A DNA stretch of 64,000 nt from Peribacillus simplex (lineage in GTDB: Bacteria; Bacillota; Bacilli; Bacillales; DSM-1321). Shown here piece by piece: positions 1 to 9,089 of the stretch. The position numbers were made by a program, and so were the translations under genes. The stretch's first letter is position 1; each line of letters starts with the position of its first letter. The notes under the pieces are model-generated. The model had not been told where the DNA came from, did not search any database, and worked only from the letters and a program-made list of their open reading frames with translations. Location: contig NZ_FTMX01000002.1 of NCBI RefSeq assembly GCF_900156045.1, positions 925,433 through 989,432 of the forward strand, given 5' to 3'.

Positions 1-66
1 CATTTCAGCTTTATTTATTGCTGTAAACAATTTTGATGAAATACTACGCATTAAAGGAGCATTTCC

Positions 67-1365
67 ATGAAAAAAAGTCGAGTTCTTTTCGCTAGTTTAG
101 CTGGTTCCGTTATTGAGTGGTATGATTTCTATTTATACGGGACAGCAACAGGCCTAGTTTTTACAACTCTATTCTTTCCCAATCATGATCCTGCGATTTC
201 ACTTCTTCTCGCCTTTGTCACTTTCGGGGCTGGTTACGCTGCCCGTCCAATCGGAAGTATCCTATTCGGCCATATGGGTGATCGCATCGGACGGAAGGCA
301 GCACTCATGTTCACCCTTATTGGGATGGGAGGGAGTTCAATGCTTATCGGTGTTCTGCCCACATATGCCCAGGTTGGATTGGCCGCCCCCGCCATCTTGG
401 TGGTGCTGAGGTTGATTCAAGGAATTTCCTTGGGAGGTGAATGGGGTGGAGCCATCCTATTGGCAACGGAGTCTGCTCCAAAGGGTGTCCGTGGTTTATA
501 TGGATCCATTCCCCAACTAGGGGTACCCATTGGTTTGGTTGCCGGTTCGTTCAGCCTAACCCTTATCAGTTCCTTGACAACCGATGCCCAATTTTTAGCT
601 TGGGGTTGGCGGATACCATTCCTTTTAAGCGGTGTACTGATCGCATTGGCAATCTGGGTAAGGAGTGGCATTGAAGAAACGCCGGAATTCAAGCAGCAGA
701 AAGATAGCGGTGATCTTGCGAAAGTTCCCATTATCGAAACGTTAAAACACGATTGGAGAAGTGTGCTGCAAGTGATCGGACTAAAAATTGGGGACGGGTT
801 CTTCAATGTATTCATCATGTCCTATGTTCTCGTCTTCACTACACTGTATTTTGGTTATTCCCAAGATTCAGCCCTTACCGGTTTAACGATTGGCTGCGCT
901 ACAATGCTAATTACCATTCCTGTCATTGGTTACATTTCAGATTTCATCGATCGAAAAATCATTTATTTTGGGGGCCTGATTCTCCTTTTCATCTTAGCCA
1001 TCCCATATTTCACAATGATTGGGCGTGGGGTCGGCTGGTTCTACATTATGCAGGCAGTTGTACTCGGCGTCATCTGGGGTGCCATTTTTTCTACACAAGG
1101 GACATTATTCTCGGAGCTCTTTCCAGCCAAGGTCCGTTATACTGGATTATCTGTCGGTTATCAGGTCGCGGCAGCCATAGCAGGTTTCGGTCCGCTCATC
1201 TGGACTGGCATGGCGGAATCATATGGTCCATCCCCTTTGGTATTTGGCGGATTCATGATGGCAGGTCTTGCAATTTCCCTGGCGCTTTGTATATTATCAC
1301 CGCATTTCAGCAGAAAGATTGAAAAGGATCAAACAATCAAGCCACATGAGCTGGATTTGAACTAA
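67..1365 (+). CDS. MFS transporter, metabolite:H+ symporter (MHS) family
   Basis: A 432-residue polytopic membrane protein, predicted to take up a small organic acid or osmolyte with protons. The N-terminal half carries the MHS signatures: a GHMGDRIGRK loop after the second hydrophobic segment (about residues 77-86) and RLIQGISLGGEWGGA in the fourth/fifth segment (about 115-130). Length fits the ShiA/ProP/YhjE-like group. The start follows AAAGGAGCATTTCC. It stands alone, ends in a strong terminator, and its promoter lies at or before the window edge. The substrate cannot be read from sequence; shikimate, proline/betaine and alpha-ketoglutarate carriers all share this fold. Confidence 0.85.
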   Translation: MKKSRVLFASLAGSVIEWYDFYLYGTATGLVFTTLFFPNHDPAISLLLAFVTFGAGYAARPIGSILFGHMGDRIGRKAALMFTLIGMGGSSMLIGVLPTYAQVGLAAPAILVVLRLIQGISLGGEWGGAILLATESAPKGVRGLYGSIPQLGVPIGLVAGSFSLTLISSLTTDAQFLAWGWRIPFLLSGVLIALAIWVRSGIEETPEFKQQKDSGDLAKVPIIETLKHDWRSVLQVIGLKIGDGFFNVFIMSYVLVFTTLYFGYSQDSALTGLTIGCATMLITIPVIGYISDFIDRKIIYFGGLILLFILAIPYFTMIGRGVGWFYIMQAVVLGVIWGAIFSTQGTLFSELFPAKVRYTGLSVGYQVAAAIAGFGPLIWTGMAESYGPSPLVFGGFMMAGLAISLALCILSPHFSRKIEKDQTIKPHELDLN

Positions 1366-1390
1366 ATTAAAATCTCTGGCATGAGTAATA

Positions 1391-1439
1391 ACAGAGGCTG
1401 CACGTCCTATCACTCGGACGAGCTGCTTCTGTTTTTTTA
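1391..1439 (+). terminator. Rho-independent terminator of the MFS gene
   Basis: Interrupted stem ACAGAGGCTGC ... GCTGCTTCTGT with an inner CGTCC/GGACG stem, followed by seven T residues, 25 bases after the stop codon. Confidence 0.85.
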
Positions 1440-1448
1440 TATACCTCA

Positions 1449-2144
1449 CTATACTTCCTTGCTTCCTACAATCTCCAAAAGATCAGTGAGCGCCCGGATT
1501 TCATAGGTGGGCTTGATTCCCAGATTATTATCCTTTTGATGGGGATTGTACCAGCATGTATCCATTCCATAATTCAAACCACCCTGTATATCTGATGTCA
1601 AGGAGTCACCCACCATTAATGCTATCGATTTATCCGTGATCTTTAACTGGGAACATGCATAATCAAAAATCCCTTTATCAGGCTTCTGAAACCCAGCCTC
1701 TTGGGAAATTATCAAAGTCTCAAAGGTATTGCAAAGTGGTGATCCCCCGATTCTTGCTGTCTGCACTGTCGTGAAGCCATTTGTTATAATAGCCAGCCGG
1801 CATCCTCCAAGCTTCTCGCAAACCTCTAAAGCCCCGGGCAGAAGATGTATTTCCTTTCCCAAATGTCCAAGGTACGCACGGCTGAATGATTCCGCATCGA
1901 TATCAAGCCCATGCTTCAGGAACAATCGCTTGAACCTTTCCACTCCCAAATTTGTTAAATCAATAAGTCCCTGTTCCAAATCCCTCCATAATACCTGACT
2001 GATTTCTTGGTAGCATTCCGCATAATCCTCCGCCCCTGTGGGCAAACCGAATTCCAAGAAGACTTCATGCAGTGCTTTTTTTTCCGATATTCCAAAGTCT
2101 AGCAATGTATCATCAACATCAAATAAGATAATCTCGTATTTCAT
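1449..2144 (-). CDS. HAD-superfamily nucleotidase/phosphatase, YjjG/YfnB type
   Basis: A 231-residue cytosolic haloacid-dehalogenase fold hydrolase. Motif I is FDVDDTLLDFG near the N-terminus (nucleophile and acid/base Asp in DxDxT), motif II is the ITNG stretch near residue 119, and motif IV is VGDSLTSDIQGG. The helical cap between motifs I and II is of the C1 type seen in pyrimidine 5'-nucleotidases (YjjG, YfnB). The ATG at 2144 is chosen over an in-frame ATG six codons upstream because GGAGG sits correctly before it. Substrate is inferred from family only. A second, more distant HAD protein lies at 42.4-43.1 kb. Confidence 0.85.
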   Translation of the reverse strand: MKYEIILFDVDDTLLDFGISEKKALHEVFLEFGLPTGAEDYAECYQEISQVLWRDLEQGLIDLTNLGVERFKRLFLKHGLDIDAESFSRAYLGHLGKEIHLLPGALEVCEKLGGCRLAIITNGFTTVQTARIGGSPLCNTFETLIISQEAGFQKPDKGIFDYACSQLKITDKSIALMVGDSLTSDIQGGLNYGMDTCWYNPHQKDNNLGIKPTYEIRALTDLLEIVGSKEV

Positions 2145-2229
2145 CACTGCCTCCAAAATCATTTTAGTTCAACTTAACACATTTCTTTTAGTTACGTATC
2201 AATTATGCAAATTCATGGTTGAAAACTAC

Positions 2230-2261
2230 AAAAAGGATAGCTTTAAAGGCTATCCTTTTTT
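2230..2261 (-). terminator. Terminator downstream of the sodium:solute symporter
   Basis: Perfect inverted repeat AAAAAGGATAGC / GCTATCCTTTTT with an 8-nt loop, 74 nt past the symporter stop codon. It could act in both directions. Confidence 0.8.
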
Positions 2262-2334
2262 GAATGGTTCTTTATCGATAGTCATAGAAGATAAGGCGGA
2301 TAGGACTGTTTCTAATAGACCGCTCTTCCTTTGA

Positions 2335-3819
2335 TCAAGAAGTGATGATTCGTTTAACCGGCTCTTCTTCCTGAATCACTTGTTGGTCTTTTCTTGTAAA
2401 AGCACTGACAGCCAGCATGACGATAAGGTTAAAGGTAATGGCGACGATTCCTATATCAAGATCCTGGATGAAATGTGGTGCCTTCGGTAATATAGTGGCC
2501 ATTGTTGCCTCTGCCAAAGTAAAGTAAGCGACCAACACCACCCCTAAAACCATACCTGCAGAGGCCCCCGCTTTACTTACCGGATTTCTCTTAAGCAAGC
2601 TGAATACTAAAGGAGGGAAAAGCTGCAGGACAAAACTGTAAGCCATGGTCAGTAATGCAATCATCGTATTACCTCCATAGAATGTAAAGATTACGGAAAC
2701 CAATGATACGATTGGAACAAATATACGGGTTAGTTTGGCAAGCTGTTCATTCGATGTGTCTGGCTTAACGGCTTTAAAAATATTCTTTGATAAAATCGTG
2801 GCTGCCGTCAAAATTAACATCGAGCATGGTACAAGGGCTGCAAGCATGCCTGCTCCTCCGACAACGCCAACAATCCAGGGCGGGAAAGCATCTTTCGCGA
2901 TTTTAAATAAGGCAAGGTCCGTATCTCCGCCTTGTAGATTCGGTATCTGCAAAACCGCCGTAAAACCGATGAAAAGAATGAAAACCAAAATGATTTGATA
3001 CAGAGGCAAAATGGCAGAGTTTTTCCTGAGAGCTGATTCATTTTGGGAAGATAAACTCGCTCCAAAACAATGCGGCCACATATATTGGCCCAATGCGATG
3101 GTCAGGCAAAGGGAAATATACCAAGAGATGCTAAACCCTTCATCCGGAAGCAATAAGAATCCCGGTTTTGTTGCTTCAAGAGTTTCGAACATTGGTTGTA
3201 TTCCGCCGAAGTAATGTATTGGCAAATAAATGCCCAAAAACACAATTACGACAAGAATGAGGATATCTTTCAATACTGCCGTCCAAGCCGAACCGTGAAT
3301 ACCTGACACATATACAAAAACAGTTACGCAGAGCATTCCGATCCAAACAGCAACTGTTGGGTGAATCAATCCATATGATGCTTCGGAAACGATGATTTGA
3401 AAACCTTTTAATTGTAATACGATATAGGGAATCATTGACAGGACCCCAATAACAGCAACCAGAAGTCCCAATGGCTTACTATTATACTTTTTTGTGAAAA
3501 AGTCAGATTGCGTCAGCACATTATGTTTTTTCGCATAGCGCCAAATAGGGGGTAAAATCCAGAAAGGAACGATGTAAGTAAGAGCGCAAAATATATAGAT
3601 AGTGGGACCGCCCATACGGTATGCCGCTCCGCTGGCGCCAAGAAACACAAAAGTCGAAAACATCTCTCCTGCCATCAGAACGAACATGATTAAAGAACCG
3701 AAGTTCCTCCCCCCGACTGCCCACTGGTCAAGCTTCATTTCGCGCCCCTTTTTTGCGCGGATACCTAAGTAAAAAGCCAAAACAAGAGTCATGGTGATGA
3801 TTAATATGGAACTGTTCAT
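2335..3819 (-). CDS. Sodium:solute symporter family protein (YhjB-like)
   Basis: A 494-residue membrane protein with about 12-13 hydrophobic segments and the layout of SSS-family transporters (PanF/PutP/YhjB), predicted to import an organic solute with Na+. A polar linker after the first segment (KKGREMKLDQWAVGGRNFG) is the typical SSS N-terminal signature. Its ATG overlaps the stop codon of the upstream DUF3311 gene by four bases, so the two are translationally coupled, as in the B. subtilis yhjC-yhjB pair. The shared upstream region has a sigma-54 promoter and a cre site, which suggests control by substrate and by carbon source. The substrate is unknown; uptake of the compound degraded by the 6.5-11.6 kb operon is an attractive inference. 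Confidence 0.85.
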   Translation of the reverse strand: MNSSILIITMTLVLAFYLGIRAKKGREMKLDQWAVGGRNFGSLIMFVLMAGEMFSTFVFLGASGAAYRMGGPTIYIFCALTYIVPFWILPPIWRYAKKHNVLTQSDFFTKKYNSKPLGLLVAVIGVLSMIPYIVLQLKGFQIIVSEASYGLIHPTVAVWIGMLCVTVFVYVSGIHGSAWTAVLKDILILVVIVFLGIYLPIHYFGGIQPMFETLEATKPGFLLLPDEGFSISWYISLCLTIALGQYMWPHCFGASLSSQNESALRKNSAILPLYQIILVFILFIGFTAVLQIPNLQGGDTDLALFKIAKDAFPPWIVGVVGGAGMLAALVPCSMLILTAATILSKNIFKAVKPDTSNEQLAKLTRIFVPIVSLVSVIFTFYGGNTMIALLTMAYSFVLQLFPPLVFSLLKRNPVSKAGASAGMVLGVVLVAYFTLAEATMATILPKAPHFIQDLDIGIVAITFNLIVMLAVSAFTRKDQQVIQEEEPVKRIITS

Positions 3820-4004
3820 TTATTCTCCTCCTGTCTATCACAGATCACACTGCTAATATAAAGGCAGATGGATGTCAAAATAAGCCATGCTGTGGACCAA
3901 AAGATAATGAAAGGCAAACCGAATATATATGGCTCCACACGGTTAAACACAGATAATGAGCCAATCGCGGGTATGACGCTGAGCAGCACAATGATTTTCT
4001 TCAA
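3816..4004 (-). CDS. Small membrane protein, DUF3311 family (symporter partner)
   Basis: A 62-residue protein with two hydrophobic segments (about residues 4-20 and 28-52) and a short charged tail. DUF3311 proteins are regularly encoded next to SSS symporters and are thought to be small accessory subunits. The start is TTG, preceded by GAGGGGGA nine bases upstream. The stop codon overlaps the symporter start (ATGA). Confidence 0.75.
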   Translation of the reverse strand: MKKIIVLLSVIPAIGSLSVFNRVEPYIFGLPFIIFWSTAWLILTSICLYISSVICDRQEENK

Positions 4005-4046
4005 ATTGAAGTCCCCCTCTTAATAAAACTGTTAATGAAACGACCG

Positions 4047-4060
4047 TGAAAGCGCTTAAA
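4047..4060 (-). promoter_or_regulatory. Catabolite-responsive element (cre), CcpA site
   Basis: TGAAAGCGCTTAAA is nearly the ideal palindromic cre (TGAAAGCGCTTTCA), 43 bp upstream of the DUF3311/symporter start and downstream of the putative sigma-54 promoter. A roadblock-type repression of the symporter operon by CcpA is inferred. Confidence 0.65.
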
Positions 4061-4328
4061 AAATGGGTCATGCACCTTGTCCCTTAACCGCCTTCACAAT
4101 GGCATTAGCTTCACTACTAACCCTAAAAAAAGAATTAATATTACAAATTTTCAAACTACTATCATCATTTTCTCTCTATTTAAGGTAGCAGGTCGGACTC
4201 CAGTTTAATCACCTTTTCCTTGACTTACATATAGCATAAGAGACAAAATTATGCATCATCTGTTATGTCATTTCCTTATGCCTGGAATCTATTATAATGG
4301 ATGAACTTCCCCCTTCCTTTTAATTTAT

Positions 4329-4346
4329 TTGCAAGAGTTATGCCAA
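4329..4346 (-). promoter_or_regulatory. Putative sigma-54 (SigL) promoter of the symporter operon
   Basis: On the minus strand the site reads TTGGCATAACTCTTGCAA. It keeps the -24 GG and -12 GC elements with correct spacing (TTGGCA, six bases, TTGCAA). It faces the DUF3311/symporter genes with a leader of about 310 nt that contains the cre site. Half-sites TGAGTT and TAACTCA at 4463-4500 resemble the palindrome at 11768 and could bind the same activator; that link is weak. Confidence 0.6.
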
Positions 4347-4558
4347 TAACTTTTATTCATAACCATTAACCCTATAACCCTATTAATACTAGTGATCTAA
4401 GAATCCCATTGTCTTTTATTATCCTTATAATTTTGTTTTTTTAATATTGATCATTTGTTTCCTGAGTTTTAATCACCTCACCTGAACTGTTTTTAACTCA
4501 TTAAACAGGTGAAATGTTGAAAACCAAACATAAGGAAGTCTCCTCCCTGAATTTATAA

Positions 4559-6319
4559 TCATTTTTCACTCATGGGAATGATTGGCAATAGAATGTGAGA
4601 AGGAAATTCCCTGCTATGATAAATCGTTTGTCTGGCCGCTTTTGTTTCACTGCTTTCAATCATTGATTTCCCTGTATTCGGGTTGGGGGCATATTGTGGG
4701 AAACTGCTTGATGAAAGTTCAAGCAAGATTCGATGACCTGGAAGAAAGACATTGCTTGTAGCCCACAAGTTAATTTCGTATTCAACGATTTCCCCATTCA
4801 GTTCTTTTTCAGGTCGATGGCCGTTCCGATATTTTGCGTTGACGATTCCTTCGGTTAAATTAATCGCTGTGCCATCCGGTGATTCATCCACAAGCTTTGC
4901 AGTAAAATCAGTGTCCGATGCGTCAGTTGATGCAAACAACTTCACTTTTACCGGACCTGTTACTTCAAGTGCTTCTTTCAATGGCTCAGAAGTATAAACC
5001 AACACGTCGTTCCGCTTTTCGATTTCGCTCTGATCATATGGCCCCATTGTAAGTGGGCCGGAAAAAAGTGTAGCTCCACCCTTTGTCGGTACAGGGTTTT
5101 GGGGATCATATATATATGAATCCGTCTTTTCGCCCTCCTGCTCATTTCTGCTTAAGCGCCCATCACCTGTTTTCGTATTCGCTTTTCCATTACTGTGCAA
5201 ATAATAACTCGTATATTCAGTCCTTTCAAGCGGCCATTCCATTTCATCACGCCATACATTTATCCCCATTACAAATATTTTCACGGGCGGTTCCTTTTCA
5301 ATACCATTATCGATGCCTTTAAGCCAGTGATTAAACCAACGAATATGAAGGGTGGTAATATCTTCTTCAAGGTTAATCCAATCCCCGGATGCGTGCACTC
5401 CAAAAGAGCGTTCACCCTGGACCGAGGAAAAAAGGCCATGGCTCCATGGACCAACAATTAGTTTTTGAGTATTGCTTAGTTGTCCATTCACTTTGTTCAT
5501 TTCCACGTAATTTTCCAGAGTAGGGCCGATAAAACAATCATACCAACCGCCCAAATGAAAAGCAGGCAGCTGTAACCTATCAAATTTCCCAGTAATACCT
5601 GAATTCTGCCAATAAGTTTCGTCTTCGATTGGGTGATTCAAATGTTCAAGGAAAAAGTTATCTTCGTCCAGAACCTTTAATGGCGGCCAATCATTAATAG
5701 GTGCATATGCATACCATTCTTCAATATTGTTGAGGAAGTCAGCAAGCATTCGAATTGCTGAAGTCATTTCCTTATTTTTTTCATACTTCCGCTTCAGCAA
5801 ATCAGGCACAATCGATTCCAATGTCCACGTTTCAAAAAGGCCGAGAGCAAAGGCCCCATTTCGATAAACCGTTCCATTTCTTTGGTCATTCAGCGTCATT
5901 GCTGGAAAAATGGCAATTAAGTGTGGAGGTTTTTTTTCTGCTGCAAGCAGCTGCGTGTATCCATAATAGGATAGGCCAAACATGCCCACTTTCCCGGTGG
6001 AATACGAGAGTGAAGCCGCCCATTCCACTGTGTCGTATCCATCATCTGCTTCCTGGCTGAATGGCCGGAATTCTCCTTCTGACCGAAATCGTCCTCTCAC
6101 ATCCTGAATGATGACAATGAACCCATTTTCAACAAGACGATGGGTGTCCAAATAACGATGGGAATAAAGCGGTAAGTCTTTACTGTACGGAAGCCTGGTC
6201 AATAACACTGGAAAATTTCCAGTCAAATTAGGTCTGTATATATCAGCATAAAGTACGGTGCCGTCCCTCATCGTGCATGGCACATTTTTTTCGACAACTA
6301 TTTCAACTTTTTTCATCAT
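4559..6319 (-). CDS. CocE/NonD family (S15-like) alpha/beta hydrolase
   Basis: A 586-residue serine hydrolase of the cocaine-esterase / X-Pro dipeptidyl-peptidase type, which cleaves esters or acyl amides. The N-terminal catalytic domain contains RLPYSKD, QDVRGRFRSEGEF and the nucleophile elbow GMFGLSYYGYTQ, and a His in the VGPWSHG stretch near residue 300 probably completes the triad. The C-terminal beta-rich jelly-roll domain (from about residue 410) has the VTGPVKVKLFASTDASDTDFTAKLVDE signature. The ATG pair at 6316-6319 follows GAGGAGCGGTC and is preferred over the ATG at 6343. No signal peptide is seen, so it is cytosolic. Natural substrate unknown. Confidence 0.85.
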   Translation of the reverse strand: MMKKVEIVVEKNVPCTMRDGTVLYADIYRPNLTGNFPVLLTRLPYSKDLPLYSHRYLDTHRLVENGFIVIIQDVRGRFRSEGEFRPFSQEADDGYDTVEWAASLSYSTGKVGMFGLSYYGYTQLLAAEKKPPHLIAIFPAMTLNDQRNGTVYRNGAFALGLFETWTLESIVPDLLKRKYEKNKEMTSAIRMLADFLNNIEEWYAYAPINDWPPLKVLDEDNFFLEHLNHPIEDETYWQNSGITGKFDRLQLPAFHLGGWYDCFIGPTLENYVEMNKVNGQLSNTQKLIVGPWSHGLFSSVQGERSFGVHASGDWINLEEDITTLHIRWFNHWLKGIDNGIEKEPPVKIFVMGINVWRDEMEWPLERTEYTSYYLHSNGKANTKTGDGRLSRNEQEGEKTDSYIYDPQNPVPTKGGATLFSGPLTMGPYDQSEIEKRNDVLVYTSEPLKEALEVTGPVKVKLFASTDASDTDFTAKLVDESPDGTAINLTEGIVNAKYRNGHRPEKELNGEIVEYEINLWATSNVFLPGHRILLELSSSSFPQYAPNPNTGKSMIESSETKAARQTIYHSREFPSHILLPIIPMSEK

Positions 6320-6400
6320 GACCGCTCCTCTTAGCTCTACCATTGATTTGAGTTACTTTTGACTGTGATTAATGATCCCCATTCCATGTTCCTTTCGTAA

Positions 6401-6450
6401 AAACAAAGAGACCAAGTGCTTTTCTTTCCAAGCCTTGGCCTCTTCCTTTT
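6401..6450 (-). terminator. Terminator between the Rieske operon end and the CocE gene region
   Basis: Interrupted stem AAGAG-A-CCAAG (6406-6416) / CTTGG-C-CTCTT (6434-6444) with T-rich flanks on both strands. It lies about 90 nt beyond the end of the tartrate dehydrogenase gene and probably ends that operon. Confidence 0.7.
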
Positions 6451-6536
6451 TTATAAACGATTGGCTTAACACTTGGATGCATCATTATATTCCGATGACC
6501 ATTCAATCATATTGAACGATCCTTTATCAATTCACG

Positions 6537-7619
6537 TCAGACCTTGGATAAAATGATTGTCTCGATGATATCCGTTAACCGGTCCCCCACTTCGGAAGTG
6601 GATGCCTTGCCATTCATATCGGGCGTGAGCACCCGGGCTTCCAGCAGCAGTTGCTCAATCGCATCGAGAACAACCTTACCATGTGATTCATAGCCAAAAA
6701 AGTCGAGCATTTGGCTTGCTGACCAAATGGAGGCAAGTGGATTTCCGATACCCCTGCCGGCAATGTCAGGAGCTGAACCGTGTATTGGTTCGAACATCGA
6801 GGGAAATTCCCTTTCAGGATTAATGTTGGCACCGGCAGCAAGGCCGATTCCTCCAGCAAGCGCAGCTCCTAAGTCTGTCAAAATATCACCGAACAGGTTC
6901 GAAGTGACAACGACCTCAAAGCGCTTCGGGTCTTTAATCATCAGCATTGCCGCTGCGTCGACAAGATATGAAGCCGTTTCGACTTCGGGATATTCCCTGC
7001 TGACCTCTTCGAATACCTGATCCCAGAAAACCATCGAATAATTCAGGGCATTGGCTTTAGAAATGCTCGTGAGCGATCTGCCTTCTTTTTTCGCGGTTTC
7101 AAAAGCATAACGGATGATCCTTTCCGTCCCTTTGCGGGAAAATACACCGTTTTGCAGAACAACTTCATGTTCCTGCCCTTTAAACAGCCAATCTCCTGCG
7201 CCTGAATATTCACCTTCACTGTTTTCGCGGATGAACAGCATATCAATATCTTCACGTTTCACATCAACGAGAGGCAAGTGAGCCCCTTTTAATAATGTCA
7301 CGGGCCGGATATTGACATACTGATCAAAACTTTTACGGATTTTCAATAATAGCTCCCATAGTGAAATATGGTCTGGAACGCCCGGAAACCCGACCGCTCC
7401 CAAATAAATCGCGTCAAACGCTTTCAGCTTTTCAATCCCATCATCATCCATCATTCTACCATTTTCGGCATAAAATTCGCAGCCCCATGGGAAGTATGTG
7501 AAATCCAATTGAAAACCTGAATCCAGTTCAGCCACCTTTTTTAATACCTTTATGCCTTCATTAATCACTTCAGGGCCAATGCCATCTCCTGCGATGACCG
7601 CAATTTTGAATTTTTTCAT
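6537..7619 (-). CDS. Tartrate / D-malate dehydrogenase (decarboxylating), isocitrate/isopropylmalate dehydrogenase family
   Basis: A 360-residue NAD-dependent beta-decarboxylating dehydrogenase. The N-terminal IAVIAGDGIGPEV and the C-terminal metal-site region (VTSNLFGDILTDLGAALAGGIGLAAGANI, then FEPIHGSAPDIAGRGIGNP) are family signatures. RENSEGEYSGAG and the YFPWGCE segment match the tartrate/D-malate dehydrogenase branch (YcsA, DmlA) rather than LeuB or Icd. Such enzymes turn D-malate into pyruvate and CO2. It is the last gene of the Rieske operon, 18 bp after the aldehyde dehydrogenase, with GAGGAGATCAATC before the ATG. In this context D-malate from (R)-malic semialdehyde is the likely substrate. 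Confidence 0.88.
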   Translation of the reverse strand: MKKFKIAVIAGDGIGPEVINEGIKVLKKVAELDSGFQLDFTYFPWGCEFYAENGRMMDDDGIEKLKAFDAIYLGAVGFPGVPDHISLWELLLKIRKSFDQYVNIRPVTLLKGAHLPLVDVKREDIDMLFIRENSEGEYSGAGDWLFKGQEHEVVLQNGVFSRKGTERIIRYAFETAKKEGRSLTSISKANALNYSMVFWDQVFEEVSREYPEVETASYLVDAAAMLMIKDPKRFEVVVTSNLFGDILTDLGAALAGGIGLAAGANINPEREFPSMFEPIHGSAPDIAGRGIGNPLASIWSASQMLDFFGYESHGKVVLDAIEQLLLEARVLTPDMNGKASTSEVGDRLTDIIETIILSKV

Positions 7620-7637
7620 GATTGATCTCCTCGATTT

Positions 7638-9089
7638 TCAGTCTTGGTTCCAAACAACCAATTTCATTTCGGTCATTTCTTCCACAGCGTATTTAATGCC
7701 TTCACGACCAGTCCCGCTTTCTTTTACTCCGCCGTATGGCATTTGATCGACACGATATGTCGGCACATCATTGATGATCACACCGCCTACATGCAATTCC
7801 CGTGAAGCGTACAATGCGTTTTTCACATTGTTTGTGTATATCCCGGCCTGCAAACCAAAGCGGGAATTATTCACTTCATCAATCGCTTCCTTCACTGAAC
7901 CCACTTTATTGACAATGACAACCGGAGCAAATGCTTCCTGGCATGAAACTTTTAGCGTATGATCCGCTTCTGTAATGATTGTCGGTTCAAGAATGTCACC
8001 TTGCAATTTCCCCCCTGCTGCGATCGTTGCCTTACTGACTTTAGTTTCCTCTATCCAGCCCAATACACGGGCCGCTTCCCCTTTGGAGATTAAGGCGGAA
8101 ATATACGTATCCGGGTCCAATGGATCGCCAATTCTAAGGTTTTTGGCCGCAGCAGTGAATTTTTCGACAAACTCTTCATACACTTCTTCATGTGCATATA
8201 CACGTTGCAAAGATATACAGACTTGACCCTGATTGGAGAAAGCACCCATGATGCAACGATCGATAATTTTATCGATATCTATATCTTTATCAATGATTAA
8301 AGCCGAGTTCGAGCCAAGTTCAAGTGTGGTCTTTTTCAGACCCGCTTTGTTACGGATTCCGATTCCAACACTTGGGCTGCCTGTGAATGTGATCATGCTT
8401 ACCCTGTCGTCTTCTACAATCGCTTCCCCGACCGTGCTGCCCGGACCTGTCACTACATTTAATACGCCAGCCGGCAAACCCGCTTTTTCAAAAATTTCTG
8501 CGATGAAAAGTGCGGACAGCGGAGTTTGCGAAGCAGGCTTCAAAACAATGGTGTTCCCTGCAGCTATTGCCGGTCCGACTTTATGCGCCACTAAATTCAT
8601 CGGGAAGTTAAATGGGGTGATGGCACCAATGACCCCGATCGGCTCTCTTAACGTGTAACCAATTCGGCCAACACCGCCTATGGCTGCATCAAAAGGAATT
8701 GTTTCACCGTGAATCCTTTTAGCCTCTTCAGCCGAGAACTTATACGTTTCGATGGTCCTTCCAACTTCCGCTTTTGCGAACATGATTGGTTTGGCTGATT
8801 CACGGGAAATGATTTCTGCCGCTTCTTCCGCATTCTCCATCAATAACGCGACAGCCTTCTCCAATATATCCGCCCTTTGATAAGCTGGCATTTTTGCCAT
8901 GACTTCGCGCGCATTGTAGGCGGCTGCAATCGCCTTTTCGGTCAGCTCTTTATCCGCCATGGCAATTTGGGCGATTTCTTCCCCGGAAAAAGGGGAATAT
9001 AGCGGGGAATAGCTTTCCGTTTCGACTTTTTCGCCATTGATCATCAGATATTGTTTCATCGATTTAAATTGATTCGCTAATTTACTCAT
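7638..9089 (-). CDS. NAD(P)-dependent aldehyde dehydrogenase (putative malic semialdehyde dehydrogenase)
   Basis: A 483-residue aldehyde dehydrogenase with all catalytic landmarks: Asn161 in TPFNFPMN, Glu257 in LELGSNSAL, and nucleophile Cys291 in NQGQVCIS. It lacks the CoA-acylating hallmarks and belongs to the broad lactaldehyde/glyceraldehyde-3-phosphate branch. Its ATG lies inside the end of the Rieske gene (8-nt overlap), with GGAGG seven bases upstream, so translation is coupled. Between a Rieske monooxygenase that would release an aldehyde and a D-malate dehydrogenase, oxidation of malic semialdehyde to malate is the most economical reading. Substrate is inference; family assignment is firm. 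Confidence 0.88.
   Translation of the reverse strand: MSKLANQFKSMKQYLMINGEKVETESYSPLYSPFSGEEIAQIAMADKELTEKAIAAAYNAREVMAKMPAYQRADILEKAVALLMENAEEAAEIISRESAKPIMFAKAEVGRTIETYKFSAEEAKRIHGETIPFDAAIGGVGRIGYTLREPIGVIGAITPFNFPMNLVAHKVGPAIAAGNTIVLKPASQTPLSALFIAEIFEKAGLPAGVLNVVTGPGSTVGEAIVEDDRVSMITFTGSPSVGIGIRNKAGLKKTTLELGSNSALIIDKDIDIDKIIDRCIMGAFSNQGQVCISLQRVYAHEEVYEEFVEKFTAAAKNLRIGDPLDPDTYISALISKGEAARVLGWIEETKVSKATIAAGGKLQGDILEPTIITEADHTLKVSCQEAFAPVVIVNKVGSVKEAIDEVNNSRFGLQAGIYTNNVKNALYASRELHVGGVIINDVPTYRVDQMPYGGVKESGTGREGIKYAVEEMTEMKLVVWNQD

Larger units (their letters stand above)
4005..4558. other. Intergenic region, 554 bp, regulatory
   Basis: AT-rich and without a credible gene. It holds the cre site and sigma-54 promoter described separately. 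CACCTG/CAGGTG arms near 4480-4513 form a weak inverted repeat. No terminator was seen for the CocE-type gene that ends at 4559. Confidence 0.5.

Noticed and set aside
753..1322. Long open frame overlapping the MFS gene in another frame
   Set aside because: Low-complexity Trp/His-rich translation and no ribosome site; a shadow of the transporter gene.
8233..8658. Antisense open frame over the aldehyde dehydrogenase gene
   Set aside because: Mirror of a highly conserved gene, without start signals.
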